A DNA stretch of 64,000 nucleotides from Imbricaverruca yamaguchii (lineage: Eukaryota > Arthropoda > Thecostraca > Neoverrucidae): contig JAOTOL010001598.1 in the NCBI GenBank assembly GCA_034440575.1, positions 2,282,001-2,346,000 on the forward strand, given 5' to 3'. How positions within the stretch are numbered: position 1 is the stretch's first letter; each line of letters starts with the position of its first letter. Positions 36,301-44,650 of this stretch are shown here, piece after piece. The notes beneath the pieces are model-generated. The model saw nothing but the letters and a program-made list of their open reading frames with translations, searched no databases and was not told the origin of the DNA. The position numbers and the translations under genes were made by a program.

Positions 36301-37564
36301 CGTATTAGGATTTCAGATCCATTCCTTCTCATTAGCGCTCGAAACGGGGCGATGGCCAGAACGTTCCATGTTCCGGACCTTAGCCGATCATACACGTTGA
36401 AATGGTCACTGCGAATATTGCCAAGTGCGCAGGAGAAGGTAACCCTTGGACCGCTTGTGCGACCGCCAAAGTACTTGACGTTGCAGCTGAGATTCGTGCA
36501 ATGTCACATCCATCACCCATGACGAAGCCTACGAACGTGGTGCGAAATGCCGCAAACATTTCGCGCAGACCGGAGGAGCGGCACTGCGTCTCCGTCACGA
36601 CATCCTGTCGCACTGCGTCTCCGTCATGGCTTCTGCACACCGCAGCCGAATATCTTGTTGCCAAGCCGACTTCCGCGACGTCGAGGCGATGCACAGGCAC
36701 AGGCCGACTGCGGCACGACTAAGTTCGCCGTGTGTACGGCTGCTGACCGGACAAAAGTCAACTGTCACGAACTGTGACAGCCATCGAGCTCGGAGTCCCC
36801 CAACATCTGGCAATCGCGGCATCTGCCCGACACTCGCGGCACCTGTCAGCGCATCTGCCCGGCACTCGTGACCTGTCCAGTAGCGTAATTCCGGGCACTC
36901 ATCGCCTGGTACTCACTGACCGGCTGGTGCTCGCCGTTGAAGAAGAAGAAAAAAACAATATCTGTCCGAAGGTGAAGGGCATACTCCGGCACTCGCGGCC
37001 CACCCAACACCCGACACCCACCACGGCGACACCAACTCCCTGCATAACACCCGGCACCCACCTCGGCACTCGCGGCCTGCTAAATATCTGACATCCACCC
37101 CGGCATTCACGGCCTGCCTAACATCCGATGCCCACCCCGGTACTCACGGCCCGCATAACGCCCGGCACCCACTCCCTGCATAATATCCGGCACCCACCCA
37201 GCACAACGGCCTGCCTAACATCCGACACCCACCGCGGCATTCACGGCCTGCCTAACATCCGACAACCACCGCGGCACTAGCGGCCTGCGCAACGCCCGAC
37301 AACGACCCCGGCACTCGCGGTCTGCCTAACACCCGACACCCAGCCCGGCACAACGGCCTGCCTAACATCCGACACCCACCCCGGCACTCGCGGCCGCCGG
37401 CGCCGCGCCGACACCTCCAAGTTCCTCAGCTGCAGCGACGACACGGCGTCTGCTGCCTCTCACCTGGACATGGACCTGTAGCCGGGCTCCCTCTTGACGT
37501 CGGCGTAGGCCATGTCGTCGCACGGAGTGAGCTCGCCGTGCGCTCCCAGCCGGTTGGGACTCAT
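17640..37564 (-). CDS. Otx: Otx/orthodenticle homeobox gene, six coding exons (gene-level entry)
   Basis: Sequence-specific transcription factor of the Otx (paired-like, K50) class. In animals these nuclear proteins pattern the anterior head and brain and the eyes, and K50 homeodomains bind TAATCC-type sites. Spliced coding order on the minus strand is 37564-37464, 33285-33143 (or -33122), 24175-24015, 19938-19666, 18923-18729 and 17753-17640. Every junction is GT-AG and phases match (2, 1, 0, 0, 0), giving about 328 aa or 335 aa. The homeodomain starts about 9 residues into the third exon and is interrupted after Q46, the family's usual intron position. The C-terminal half carries an IWNPAAS block like the IWSPAS of Otx proteins, and the last residues are FQVL, the Otx tail. 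The exon model is my own reading by eye, without transcript data. Identity as Otx is very secure. The two N-terminal exons are less certain because that part is poorly conserved. Confidence 0.93.
17754..18728 (-). other. Otx intron 5
   Basis: Intron of 975 bp with GTCAGC at its start and TTGCAG at its end. It contains an AT-rich stretch (about 18530-18600) and no minisatellite, unlike introns 1 to 4. Confidence 0.8.
18729..18923 (-). CDS. Otx: Otx coding exon 5: C-terminal transactivation region
   Basis: Encodes 65 residues from [20 protein letters not shown] to [11 protein letters not shown], phase 0 at both ends. [10 protein letters not shown] followed by MDR, then a Tyr-rich stretch ([13 protein letters not shown]), lines up with the IWSPAS...MQRSY...YFGxMD region of Otx proteins. 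The acceptor is CTCTCTCTCCACCCAG (AG at 18925-18924) and the donor is CCGCAG|GTCAGC (GT at 18728-18727). Without splicing the frame would stay open past the donor and end in AT-rich low-complexity residues. A minus-strand AATAAA-like hexamer lies near 18570, so an intronic polyadenylation isoform is possible but unsupported. Confidence 0.9.
19150..19666 (-). repeat. Minisatellite of duplicated Otx exon 4 splice donors
   Basis: About 15 head-to-tail units of 33-45 bp, modal period 34. On the minus strand each unit reads roughly CCACCCCGCACCAG|GTGAGAG followed by GCCAGCACCGGCACCA-like spacer, so each holds the last codons of exon 4 plus a consensus 5' splice site. Exon-end positions with CAG|GTRAG are 19666 (the genuine border), 19632, 19594, 19558, 19519, 19482, 19448, 19414, 19380, 19342, 19304, 19266, 19221 and 19187. 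A fifteenth unit near 19153 has GTCC instead. The array fills most of the 742-bp intron 4. Confidence 0.92.
19666..19938 (-). CDS. Otx: Otx coding exon 4: homeodomain helix 3 and linker
   Basis: Begins [13 protein letters not shown], completing recognition helix 3 with the class-defining lysine 50 and N51. Residue 56 is isoleucine where Otx proteins usually have cysteine. A Pro/Ala/Thr-rich linker follows, with a [11 protein letters not shown] basic stretch and SPYSPPVT, ending STTPHQ: 91 codons, phase 0 at both ends. The acceptor is CTCCCTCAG (AG at 19940-19939) and the donor is CACCAG|GTGAGAG (GT at 19665-19664). The last codons and the donor are the first unit of a tandem array of near-identical donors. 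The reading frame stays open through the array to a TGA at 19446-19444. In-frame use of array donors ending at 19594, 19558 or 19519 would lengthen the protein by 24, 36 or 49 residues. Confidence 0.93.
20700..21165. repeat. 64-bp minisatellite, about 7 copies, Otx intron 3
   Basis: The unit runs from GAGAGGTTGGTCTGTGTAT through CTGTACCGAGGTCCCGGGC. Copies start near 20757, 20821, 20886, 20950, 21014 and 21079, with partial ends. Units are highly similar, so amplification is recent. Because 64 is not a multiple of three, long open frames on both strands show 64-residue periodicity. I regard these as artefacts. Confidence 0.88.
21165..21345. repeat. Short-period GACTGATCTG/GACAGACGGG repeats
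   Basis: Degenerate units of about 25 bp such as CAGACTGATCTGCCTGTTTG and GACGGGCATGTCTGTTT follow the 64-bp array. They lie in Otx intron 3. No coding signal is seen. Confidence 0.5.
21595..21880. repeat. Minisatellite of GACGAGTCCAGTGGACGGG-type units
   Basis: Imperfect units of roughly 20 and 40 bp built from GAGTCCGGCAGACGAGTCCA and ATGGACGGGTTTGACCGAC. It lies in Otx intron 3 and ends in CpG-rich sequence at 21880-22200. Confidence 0.75.
22210..23545. other. Otx intron 3, unique sequence
   Basis: AT-richer unique DNA. No exon, RNA gene or transposon was recognised. Confidence 0.5.
23550..24010. repeat. Degenerate repeat downstream of the homeobox exon donor
   Basis: Loosely periodic sequence (roughly 25-35 nt) of the form GCATTGGTGACCTGYACTGACCTGTCATCA on the plus strand. 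On the minus strand it contains repeated AGGTCAGT or AGGTCAAT motifs resembling the real exon 3 donor CAG|GTCAGT at 24015. It also includes a short run of CCTGA units at 23565-23585. It lies in intron 3, directly against the exon. Confidence 0.6.
24015..24175 (-). CDS. Otx: Otx coding exon 3: homeodomain residues 1-46
   Basis: Encodes [15 protein letters not shown], then helices 1 and 2 of the homeodomain, ending [10 protein letters not shown]. The motif [20 protein letters not shown] is diagnostic of the Otx class, and [13 protein letters not shown] is the family's N-terminal arm. The acceptor is TGTTGCCGCAG (AG at 24177-24176). The donor is CGCGTCCAG|GTCAGT (GT at 24014-24013). The exon ends in phase 0 after homeodomain Q46, the conserved intron position in Otx genes. 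No frameshift or stop is present, and conservation is very high, so this is a functional exon. Degenerate repeats with donor-like AGGTCAGT or AGGTCAAT motifs lie directly downstream in the intron. Confidence 0.97.
24277..24311. repeat. (CA)n microsatellite, Otx intron 2
   Basis: Uninterrupted CA dinucleotide run of about 17 units, roughly 100 bp upstream (on the minus strand) of the homeobox exon acceptor. CpG-rich sequence follows at 24320-24640. Confidence 0.95.
24985..25345. repeat. Minisatellite of GGCTATGAAGCCAGCTCG units, Otx intron 2
   Basis: Imperfect units of 26-36 bp built from GCTATGACGGCTATGAAGCC and AGCTCGGCGATGACGGTTAT, about 12 copies. Confidence 0.8.
26230..27570. repeat. 1.3-kb composite minisatellite, 24- and 42-bp units, Otx intron 2
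   Basis: Two interleaved units: a 24-mer like CACCGACACAGGGACCGGAC plus CCGC, and a 42-mer that adds GGCCGGTCACCGGCGCCAGGTCTGT. Unit lengths are multiples of three, so stop-free frames of about 460 codons occur on both strands (26233-27621 plus, 26181-27557 minus). They have no homology I recognise. A decayed tail with GAACCTGAACCGGAACTCG repeats continues to about 27800. I treat it as intronic satellite and not as protein. Confidence 0.88.
27800..30100. other. Otx intron 2, unique sequence
   Basis: No exon, RNA gene or transposon was recognised here. Two CpG-rich patches (28720-29060, 29150-29640) lack splice-bounded frames of known type. A near-duplicate of ACATCAATGAG occurs at 29103-29130. 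Confidence 0.5.
30150..30330. repeat. 42-bp minisatellite, about 4 copies, Otx intron 2
   Basis: The unit is roughly GTGCCCCCAGTGTCTGTCTG followed by TTCTGCCACTAGTGCCTGT. It lies in intron 2 and is flanked by unique AT-richer sequence. Confidence 0.85.
31983..32030. repeat. Perfect 22-bp hairpin with a 4-nt loop
   Basis: Arm 31983-32004 (TATTTAAAAGTATTTTGCAC plus AC) is exactly reverse-complementary to 32009-32030, with GAGT between them. It could be a foldback insertion, a MITE relic or a structured RNA. It lies in Otx intron 2. Confidence 0.9.
32490..33070. repeat. 580-bp polypurine/polypyrimidine tract beside Otx exon 2
   Basis: GA-rich plus strand built from GAGAGAGGGTGAGATAGAGG-type units, grading to GAGGAATAGAGGCATAGAGG. 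On the transcribed strand it is a continuous CT-rich tract starting about 50 nt after the exon 2 donor. Mirror-repeat purine tracts of this kind can form triplex DNA, and pyrimidine tracts bind splicing regulators such as PTB. Both consequences here are inference. Confidence 0.9.
33122..33285 (-). CDS. Otx: Otx coding exon 2, with two possible donors
   Basis: The acceptor is a polypyrimidine run ending CTCTCTCGGCAG (AG at 33287-33286). The exon then reads C GCC ATG GCG TTC CCG and encodes [15 protein letters not shown] through [17 protein letters not shown]. Two donors are both consistent with the homeobox exon: GCGG|GTGAGT (exon end 33143) and GACCG|GTAAGC (exon end 33122). Both leave one base G, which joins CC of the next exon as alanine. 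The 21-nt difference adds GEWMTLT. Pro/Gly/Tyr-rich composition before the homeodomain resembles other arthropod Otd N-termini, but only loosely. An ATG lies four bases inside the exon, so translation could also begin here if a promoter in intron 1 were used. A tandem array of the acceptor region begins immediately upstream, and a long polypyrimidine tract lies just after the donor. Confidence 0.8.
33286..34090 (-). repeat. Minisatellite of duplicated Otx exon 2 splice acceptors
   Basis: About 14 tandem units, mostly near 61 bp with shorter forms of about 47-50 bp. On the minus strand each unit carries CTCACCTGACCACC (branch-point-like), then CCTTCTCTCTCGGCAG, then the exon 2 start C GCC ATG GCG TTC CCG CCG or a shortened form. 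Copies begin near 33333, 33389, 33449, 33510, 33566, 33616, 33678, 33739, 33789, 33850, 33912, 33969 and 34029, beyond the genuine acceptor at 33286. Using the nearest copy (exon start 33333) would meet an in-frame TGA within five codons. Confidence 0.92.
34430..35500. repeat. 20-bp GC-rich minisatellite, about 30 copies, Otx intron 1
   Basis: From about 34850 the unit CGCGGCCGGGCCCAACTCGG (or CACGG variant) repeats about 30 times with a few rearranged units near 35110-35170 and 35360-35395. Sequence 34430-34850 before it is CpG-rich and without an exon I can identify. The NotI/NaeI-like CpG content suggests an unmethylated island in intron 1. Long open frames (up to 381 codons on the plus strand, 296 on the minus) are repeat artefacts. 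Confidence 0.88.
35630..35735. repeat. Two-copy direct repeat, Otx intron 1
   Basis: GAGCTTGCCGCCCTAGCGTG and the following ACTCCYTACAAGC occur at about 35640 and again at about 35703, a period near 63 bp. Confidence 0.85.
36980..37400. repeat. Degenerate 37-38-bp minisatellite next to Otx exon 1
   Basis: About 10 imperfect units like CGGCCTGCCTAACATCCGAC followed by ACCCACCCCGGCACTCG. It lies in intron 1, ending about 65 bp before the exon 1 donor. A shorter relative (GGCATCTGCCCGGCACTCG-like) runs back to about 36810. I do not see a copy of the donor itself in the units. Confidence 0.8.
37464..37564 (-). CDS. Otx: Otx coding exon 1 (start codon)
   Basis: Encodes 33 residues beginning [17 protein letters not shown] and ending GYRSMS, plus two bases (AG) of the next codon. 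The ATG is at 37564-37562. An in-frame TGA eight codons upstream (37588-37586) shows that no longer open frame exists without another splice. The donor is CCAG followed by GTGAGAGG (GT at 37463-37462), a strong 5' splice site. The leftover AG joins the leading C of exon 2 to make a serine codon, so the phase agrees. No recognised domain lies here. Otx N-termini diverge quickly, so assignment rests on position, phase and signals. A CpG-rich block lies directly upstream, as expected of a developmental gene's 5' end. Non-coding 5' exons could exist further upstream. Confidence 0.7.
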
Positions 37565-39340
37565 GCTGCCGCGACACGTCCGGCGTCACCAAGTCACCGC
37601 GCCTGAATGGCAGCCGGGCGGGCGGCGGCGCTGCTTGCCCCCACCCACCGGGCCGGCGGCGGCGGCGGCGGCGGCGGCCGGCACAGTATCGTCCGGGCGG
37701 CCGGCGCGGCGGCTGGCCGGGGCGCGGCGGCCCGACCAGGCCCGGCGCGGCGCGGCGCGGCCGCCTCGGAAACGATAATTACCGCGTTACTTCCAGCCAG
37801 GTGCGTGTGAATGGACGCAGATTCCTCGGCTACCTGACGACAGGGCCGCCAAAATAGGCGCCGCCGCGGTGACGGGTCCGACCTGCCGCCCGGCAGGCGG
37901 TCCGCCGGCGCGCTGCCGACCCGCCACTCGCGCTGCGACAATTACCCGCCAGTTGCTCACACAAATTGGCGGGCCATGATGGATGGGCGCGGCGCGCTGT
38001 CCAGCTTCCACTACCGGCGCGGCCCGCCGGCCCGTGGGTCTCGCAGGCGGCGGGGGGCCGGCGGGCGTGTGGGCGGCTCCGCCCCGCGACGCGGCCGCCG
38101 CCGCGGGCCGGCCACCAGCGGGCGCCGGTGCCGGCCACCGCCGATCGAGCGTGTAGTTTGTAATCCGGCGCACAGCTGGGGCCGTAAACATGGCGACAAC
38201 AGCCCGGCCCGGCCAAGATGGCGGCGCGAGCTCGGCCAGCTCCCATTGTGGCGCGGCGCGCGGCGAATTGCGCCATAAAGGCGCGACGCGCGATGCGACC
38301 GGGCGGAACGCGGCCCGGGCGGGGCGACGGCCGGCGGCGGCGGCCTCCACAAAGGAAGATGAAGCCGACGCGGCAGCGCCGACGCAGAGCCAGGGAGAGA
38401 AATGGAGAGAGGGAGAGAGCGGGAGAGAGAGGCACGTCGCCGATGACGACAATACACCAATTACACGCGCCCGAACGCCAGACGGACGCTCAATGCGGCC
38501 GCTGACGTACGACATGGCAGCGCGCTAAACGATGAACTGAATGCGCGCGCCCGACTGACCCGCCGCTGCGGCAGCGGCGGGCGCCGCGACACCGGAGAAA
38601 CCAGAGGCGCTGCGGCGGCGTGACGGTCCGCAGATGCGCACGCAGTCGCGCAGAGGGGCCGCCGGCCGTGCGGAGGCGGCTATGTGGCCGATGCGACTCC
38701 ATAGGTCCGGCATGCGACTCCATGGTGAGGCTCGACTTCACGGAGGTGATCACCGATCAGACTGAGCCGCGCAGAGGTGATCACCGATGGTATCTGACAG
38801 CGCAGAGGTGGTCGCTGGCCACATTTGGCTGCACAAATACGGCTGCCGGCCCTGACCGGCCTCGTGCGTGACCCCGACCGTGCTCGGCCCAGTGGCGGGC
38901 GTGCTCGTGGCCGTAGTCGGTCCAGCGGCGGGCGCGCTCCCGACTATACTCCGCCCAGTGGCGTGCGTGCTCCCGACTAAACTCCGGCCAGTGACGGGCG
39001 TGCTCCCGACTGTACTCGGTCCAGTGGCGGGCGTGCCCCCGACCGTGCTCGGTCCAGTGGCGGGCGTACAGCCGGTGTCGCCGGCCGCCGCGTATCGAAC
39101 GGGTGCGACGAGAAGTGTCGCGCCCCGGCCGGGATCAATAGCGGGGTACGGAGCGACGCCGCTGATCCGGCTCGACCCGCCGACCACCGCCGACGACGAG
39201 CACGGCGCGATCCCAAAACAAAGCACGCCCGACGGCGGACCGACCCCCACTCGGGCCTCCCCGCCATTGTGCTCTCGACAACGTTCGGCCGACAGGGGGA
39301 GACTGGCGGCGGCGGCGCGCCCCGCCGACGGCTGAGTCGT
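37565..39340. promoter_or_regulatory. CpG-rich 5' region of Otx (probable promoter island)
   Basis: Dense CpG, many CGG and GCC runs and no long exon, directly upstream of the Otx ATG. It probably contains the 5' UTR and promoter. I cannot place the transcription start or a TATA box. A GA-rich patch lies at 38385-38435. The exact limits are judged by eye. Confidence 0.5.
38865..39075. repeat. 36-bp minisatellite, about 6 copies, upstream of Otx
   Basis: The unit is roughly GGTCCAGTGGCGGGCGTGCT followed by CCCGACTRTACTC. It lies about 1.3 kb upstream of the Otx start codon, within the CpG-rich block. Confidence 0.85.
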
Positions 39341-39399
39341 GCAGGGCGTCATCCTGCTGCCGTCATCATCTGGTGCGGCTTGCCGGCACCTCAAGCCTC

Positions 39400-41260
39400 C
39401 GCTCTTGATCATTTTTCTAATCTAATTTCAGAAGACACGCATGAGTGACCTGTGACGTAAATGTTGTTTGTTGTCCTATAGTCGAAGTGTTCTGATGCAA
39501 CTTAACCGCAGGCGGAAGAATATGTTTGGATGCTATGCGCACAGGTGTCCTGGCAGCTTGGCATATTTATTCTCATACAAATGAAAGTCGGCAAATGCCT
39601 TGATTGCCCGGTAACTGCAAAGCTGCAACATTGTAAAACTTCCATGCGTCAAAACCCATCAAACAACTTCAAACAAACCTGAGCCGCAAATGAATATATT
39701 TTCCACTAGGAACAGATGTTGTGGGCGCAAGGAACCGGTAAGCATGGATTAATGTTTGAACACCGGCGAAATATGCTTTCATCCGTACAACCTGAGCTTA
39801 CGGCATTCCATTGTCAGATAACGTATATCTACACATTCCATCAGCGTTGTGTTCTCGTCTGGTGTGATTTGAAATGCAAACGTTTCACCGCACGAGCCAG
39901 CAACATAACGCTGCGATTATAACAGTCGACAGGTCAAGATTTAGGTAAGCTGAATCGTGCATTTATAGACTTGTCAGACTTGAATGTTATAATTTACAGG
40001 TCTGCTAGCCTTATCCTGGGAGACGCAATTATACAACATCCATTAGAGCGACTGCTGATAGGCAAGATTTGCAAAAATGCAAAATATTGCCTACGCTCAA
40101 CATCATAATAGTATTTATGATGATAATGTCGAATCAGCATTACATCGTAGCAGAACAAGGATTAAGTACCAAATATTTTCTTTCAGGAGCTGAAGCCGCT
40201 GAAAATAATAATGGATTACACATAGGAATTAGTGGATAAATATGTGGGACAACAGGATAAGAAAATATGCTATTACATTTCTGTGAGGAATAAAGATCGA
40301 ATGTCTTATGACAGATGTGCGGCTTATGTTGAACATACATGGGAACTTTGAATTTTTGTGATGCTTGGACACCCCTAAAGGTATACATATGGTAACATTG
40401 TACCCTGTTAGTGGGCCTGCTCATGATTTCAAACCCAATATTATCAACATGCAAAGCACTCTAAGGAATATATTTTCTACTTTCGGGCAAACTTTATGAA
40501 ATTCATTCCATTCCCGCATATATGTGATGCAGGCAGCAAAATATTTCCCAGCCTGGGTGCCAAATTCTGTGTAATTCAAGACGGCTCCACGACCCTTTTT
40601 TACCATCATGGTACGAGTTGCATATCAGGAAGTGACCGACAGATTGCTGCCTTTCTTTCTCAGAGTATCGGGACACCCGCAATAGTTGAGAACGTCCGCA
40701 TCAATGTACGATCACCCCCATACAACGCTCGGTCACATGCGATAACGTCGCAGTGTACATTGTAAGCACTTCGTCATACACTAGAATTCAAGCTCGCCAG
40801 AAACAAACACAGCATGCTGAACTGTTCCAAAGTAGCAAGCCTACATCGCCCAATTTGAGGTCTAAGTGGCATAATTAGAATGTTTGCGTTAAACGATATT
40901 AGTACCAACAAGCATAATTTAAGTATGGTGTGCAATTCTGTTGCTGTACTTCGGACACTAATAGAGGTGTTTGTTCCTCCTGACGAGACGGGAGCAAATT
41001 ATGCACTCATCAGAAAAGCCCTCCTAATACAACAACTTAATCGGACGATATTACAACATTAGCTAAGCCACTATCACCATGCAAATCGCATCCAAAACGT
41101 GGCGGGCAAAGTTTTCCCCAATCTGGCAGCGGTGCAATCTAATCACGATTATGCGCGCGGCGGCGGACTCAGCGCGTCAGACTGTGTCGCTACTTACGCG
41201 CGCGCTAATGCCAACACAAATAAACAGTGCCGTTTGGAGAGCAAATACAGACACCGAGCC
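39400..41260. other. Gene-free intergenic region upstream of Otx
   Basis: AT-richer unique sequence. No gene, RNA or known repeat was seen. Confidence 0.5.
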
Positions 41261-41264
41261 GGCG

Positions 41265-42545
41265 CTCGACGGGGTGCCACGGCAGCAGCGAGAGTTGCGG
41301 GAGAGGGACAGGCAGCCCCGCTCTCACTCCTCACTGGTGAGGTGCCGCGGCAGCAGCGAGTTCGCGGGAGAGGGGCAGGCAGCCCCGCTCTCACTCCTCA
41401 CTGGTGAGGTGCCGCGGCAGCAGCGAGTGTCGCGAGAGAGGGGCAGGCAGCCCCGCTCTCACTCCTCACTGGTGAGGTGCCGCGGCAGCAGCGAGTGTCG
41501 CGAGAGAGGGGCAGGCAGCCCCGCTCTCACTCCTCACTGGTGAGGTCCGCGGAAGAGAGGGAAGGCAGCCCCGCTCTCACCCTCACTGGTGAGGTGCCGC
41601 GGCAGCAGCGAGTGCGGGAGAGGGGCAGAGCCCCGCTCTCCTCCTCACTGGTGAGGTCCGCGGCAGCAGCGAGAGTCGGGAGGGGGGGGCAGGCAGCCCC
41701 GCTCTCACTCCTCACTGGTGAGGTGCCGCGGCAGCAGCGAGAGTTGCGGGAGAGGGACAGGCAGCCCCGCTCTCACTCCTCACTGGTGAGGTGCCGCGGC
41801 AGCAGCGAGTGTCGCGGGAGAGGGGCAGGCAGCCCCGCTCTCACTCCTCACTGGTGAGGTGCCGCGGCAGCAGCGAGAGTTGCGGGAGAGGGACAGGCAG
41901 CCCCGCTCTCACTCCTCACTGGTGAGGTGCCGCGGCAGCAGCGAGTGTCGCGAGAGAGGGACAGGCAGCCCCGCTCTCACTCCTCACTGGTGAGGTGCCG
42001 CGGCAGCAGCGAGAGTTGCGGGAGAGGGGCAGGCAGCCCCGCTCTCACTCCTCACTGGTGAGGTGCCGCGGCAGCAGCGAGAGTCGCGGGAGAGGGGCAG
42101 GCAGCCCCGCTCTCACTCCTCACTGGTGGGGTGCCGCGGCAGCAGCGAGTGTCGCAAGAGAGGAACAGGCAGAGCCGCTCTCACTCCTCACTGGTGAGGT
42201 GCCGCGGCAGCAGCGAGAGTCACGGGAGAGGAGGAGGCAGCCCCGCTCTCACTCCTCACTGGTGAGGTGCCGCGGCAGCAGCGAGTGTCGCAAGAGAGGA
42301 ACAGGCAGCCCCGCTCTCACTCCTCACTGGTGAGGTGCCGCGGCAGCAGCGAGTGTCGCGAGAGAGGGGCAGGCAGAGCCGCTCTCACTCCTCACTGGTG
42401 AGGTGCCGCGGCAGCAGCGAGAGTCGCGGGAGAGGGGCAGGCAGCCCCGCTCTCACTCCTCACTGGTGAGGTGCCGCGGCAGCAGCGAGAGTCACGGGAG
42501 AGGAGGAGGCAGCCCTGCTCTCGCTCCTCATCGGTGTGGTGCCGC
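41265..42545. repeat. 68-bp minisatellite, about 18 copies
   Basis: The unit is AGGTGCCGCGGCAGCAGCGA, then GAGTCGCGGGAGAGGGGCAG, then GCAGCCCCGCTCTCACTCCT, then CACTGGTG. Some units have internal deletions near 41540-41700. Each contains CTG|GTGAGGT, a donor-like sequence on the plus strand. Frames with AAARVAGEGQAAPLSLLTGE-type repeats are artefacts. Confidence 0.92.
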
Positions 42546-43009
42546 GGCACACCAGAGTAATGGGACCTCTGCTCTGCTCATCCCCACAACTGACCGATGA
42601 GCAGACTGGCTTCTTCAGTGTCGTCCATCAGGAAGACCGACGGGGTTGGAGTTCTTATATGTTGTATGCACACGACACACAAATAGACATATCAAATTAT
42701 TATGTGCTATATCCGCACGGTAGATGGAGATGGAGAGACAGATGCGGATGACAGACAGATGCAGATTGAGAGACAGATGTTCCTTTCAGCCACATGCAAT
42801 TGACGAACCTATGGGGAGACCGAGCTCCCTGTGCCACATCGTCACGGTAGGCCGGCGGAAAGGCAGAGGGATTCTGAGTCACATCCCCACGACTGATGGG
42901 CTCGTGAAGCTGGTGAACTCCACCGTGGACGTACAGAAATACAGAGAGCACCTACTAGTGGAGGTCAGGAAGCGCTGGGTGAGCAACGCATCGCCACGGA
43001 GGAATGCAT

Positions 43010-43065
43010 TTTTGGGCGCTACATGACCAATGTAGTCGATGCGCCCTAAAGCCCTAATAACTAAC
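43010..43065 (+). mobile_element. 56-bp hairpin insertion with 11-bp target duplications, copy 1
   Basis: The core GGGCGCTACATGACCAATGT followed by AGTCGATGCGCCC folds as a GGGCGC/GCGCCC stem with an inner GACC/GGTC-like stem. A CCTAATAACTAAC tail follows. It is flanked on both sides by the identical 11-mer GAGGAATGCAT (42999-43009 and 43066-43076). The layout fits a severely 5'-truncated retrotransposed LINE or SINE 3' end. Confidence 0.75.
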
Positions 43066-43079
43066 GAGGAATGCATCGG

Positions 43080-44190
43080 AAGTGTGGTGTGTGGTCGGGT
43101 ACACGCGGGACCCCGTGGCCTCACCAAGTTCACACGGTCGTCCACCGCAGACATCCCACCGTCCGACCGGAAGTGACTCGACGCACACGCGTGACCTTTG
43201 GCGTTCCCGCCCGGCCCTAATTACGACTCACTCGCGGCCTGAAAGGCGACCCAGCGGGAGTCGGCGCACGCGTTGACATCGCTACTGATGGGCGCGCGCG
43301 GGGGCGACCTGTGCGCCCGGTAATGGGGCAGGTCCCGCCGACAGACCGCCGCTGCCATTCAGCTGCCGGGTGCGGCCAGTGCCGGGCCGGCGGAGGCGGG
43401 CCCCATCTGCCAGTCACTCACGTCGCAGCAGTGCAGGGGGTGCGGGCGGGGGCGGAGGACGGTCGACCCGAGCCGGCACGCCGGTTGCTGCTTGTGAGCG
43501 ACTGGCGGCGGTGCTGAATGGAGTCCGCGCGCCCGGGCAGACTGTCCACCCGCGGCGGTGACGCGGCCTCGTCGACCGAGACAGACGAAAAGATAGCGTC
43601 GGATGGTTTTCCGCAGTTGCGCGCATCATGCCAGCTGGCATTCGTGTCCCAGAGCAGGAGACACAAACTGAGGAAAGTGTCGATACACGGCCGTACGTGA
43701 GCGCGCGTGTGAGGAGCGCAGCGAGCCCCGCGACACGCATGCGACAAATCTGATCACCACTGCACCGTAGAACGGCGAGTGCACGCAAAAACTAGTGAAC
43801 AATTTTTTTCTTCCCTCAGCGGCGCCTCTCACGGGAGAACAGGCGTGGGAACGGACTCGAGCCGAGAAAAAAAATGCCAGCGAAGTGTACAAAGGGCACG
43901 CTGCAGCCGCCGCACGCCACCTGGCTCGCGCGCAGTGCCAGTTAGCGGCGCAGCGTCCGGGAGCGCCGCACACCAGGCGGGTCCAGTAGCCGGCCGAGAG
44001 ATGAGGCGGCCGTCGGCGCCGGCCGGCCGCCGACGTGTCGTGAGAGAATGCGGATCCACGTCAGCGCGTGATGTGGGCGGCCGGCATCCCGTGCCGGCGC
44101 GGCGGCTGCCCGGCCGCCGCCACACACGGGCCGCCGCCGCCGCTATCGCGCCACATCGAGCCCTCTCTCCCGCCGTCGGCCGCCGGGTGT
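43080..44190. other. CpG-rich block without a recognised exon
   Basis: High CpG with open frames on both strands and no identifiable domain. It could be an island of a neighbouring transcript. Confidence 0.4.
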
Positions 44191-44194
44191 CTCG

Positions 44195-44650
44195 GGTCGG
44201 CCGCAGAAGGTCACCGGCCACCTCTCCCGCCACCTCTCCCGTCACCTCTCCCGCCACCTCTCCCGCCACCTCTCCCGCCACCTCTCCCGCCACCTCTCCC
44301 GCAGTCGGCCGCCGGGGTGCCTTGGGTCGGCCCCAGGTCACCGGCCACCTCTCCCGCCACCTCTCCCGCCACCTCTCCCGCCACCTCTCCCGCCACTTCT
44401 CCCGCCACCTCTCCCGCCACCTCTCCCGCCACCTCTTCCGCCGTCGGCCGCCGGGGTGCCTCGGGTCGGCCCCAGAAGGTCACCGGCCACTTCTCCCGCC
44501 ACCTCTCCCGCCACCTCTCCCGCCACCTCTCCCGCCACCTCTGCCGCAGTCGGCCGCCGGGGTGCCTCGGGTCGGCCCCAGGTCACCGGCCACCTCTCCC
44601 GCAGTCGGCCGCCGGGGTACCTCGGGTCGGCCCCAGAAGACCCCCGCTCC
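44195..44650. repeat. 12-bp CCACCTCTCCCG array with higher-order units
   Basis: Runs of the 12-mer alternate with a spacer like AGTCGGCCGCCGGGGTGCCT followed by CGGGTCGGCCCCAGGTCACC. This gives a higher-order repeat of about five blocks. Multiples of three keep frames open on both strands. Confidence 0.9.
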
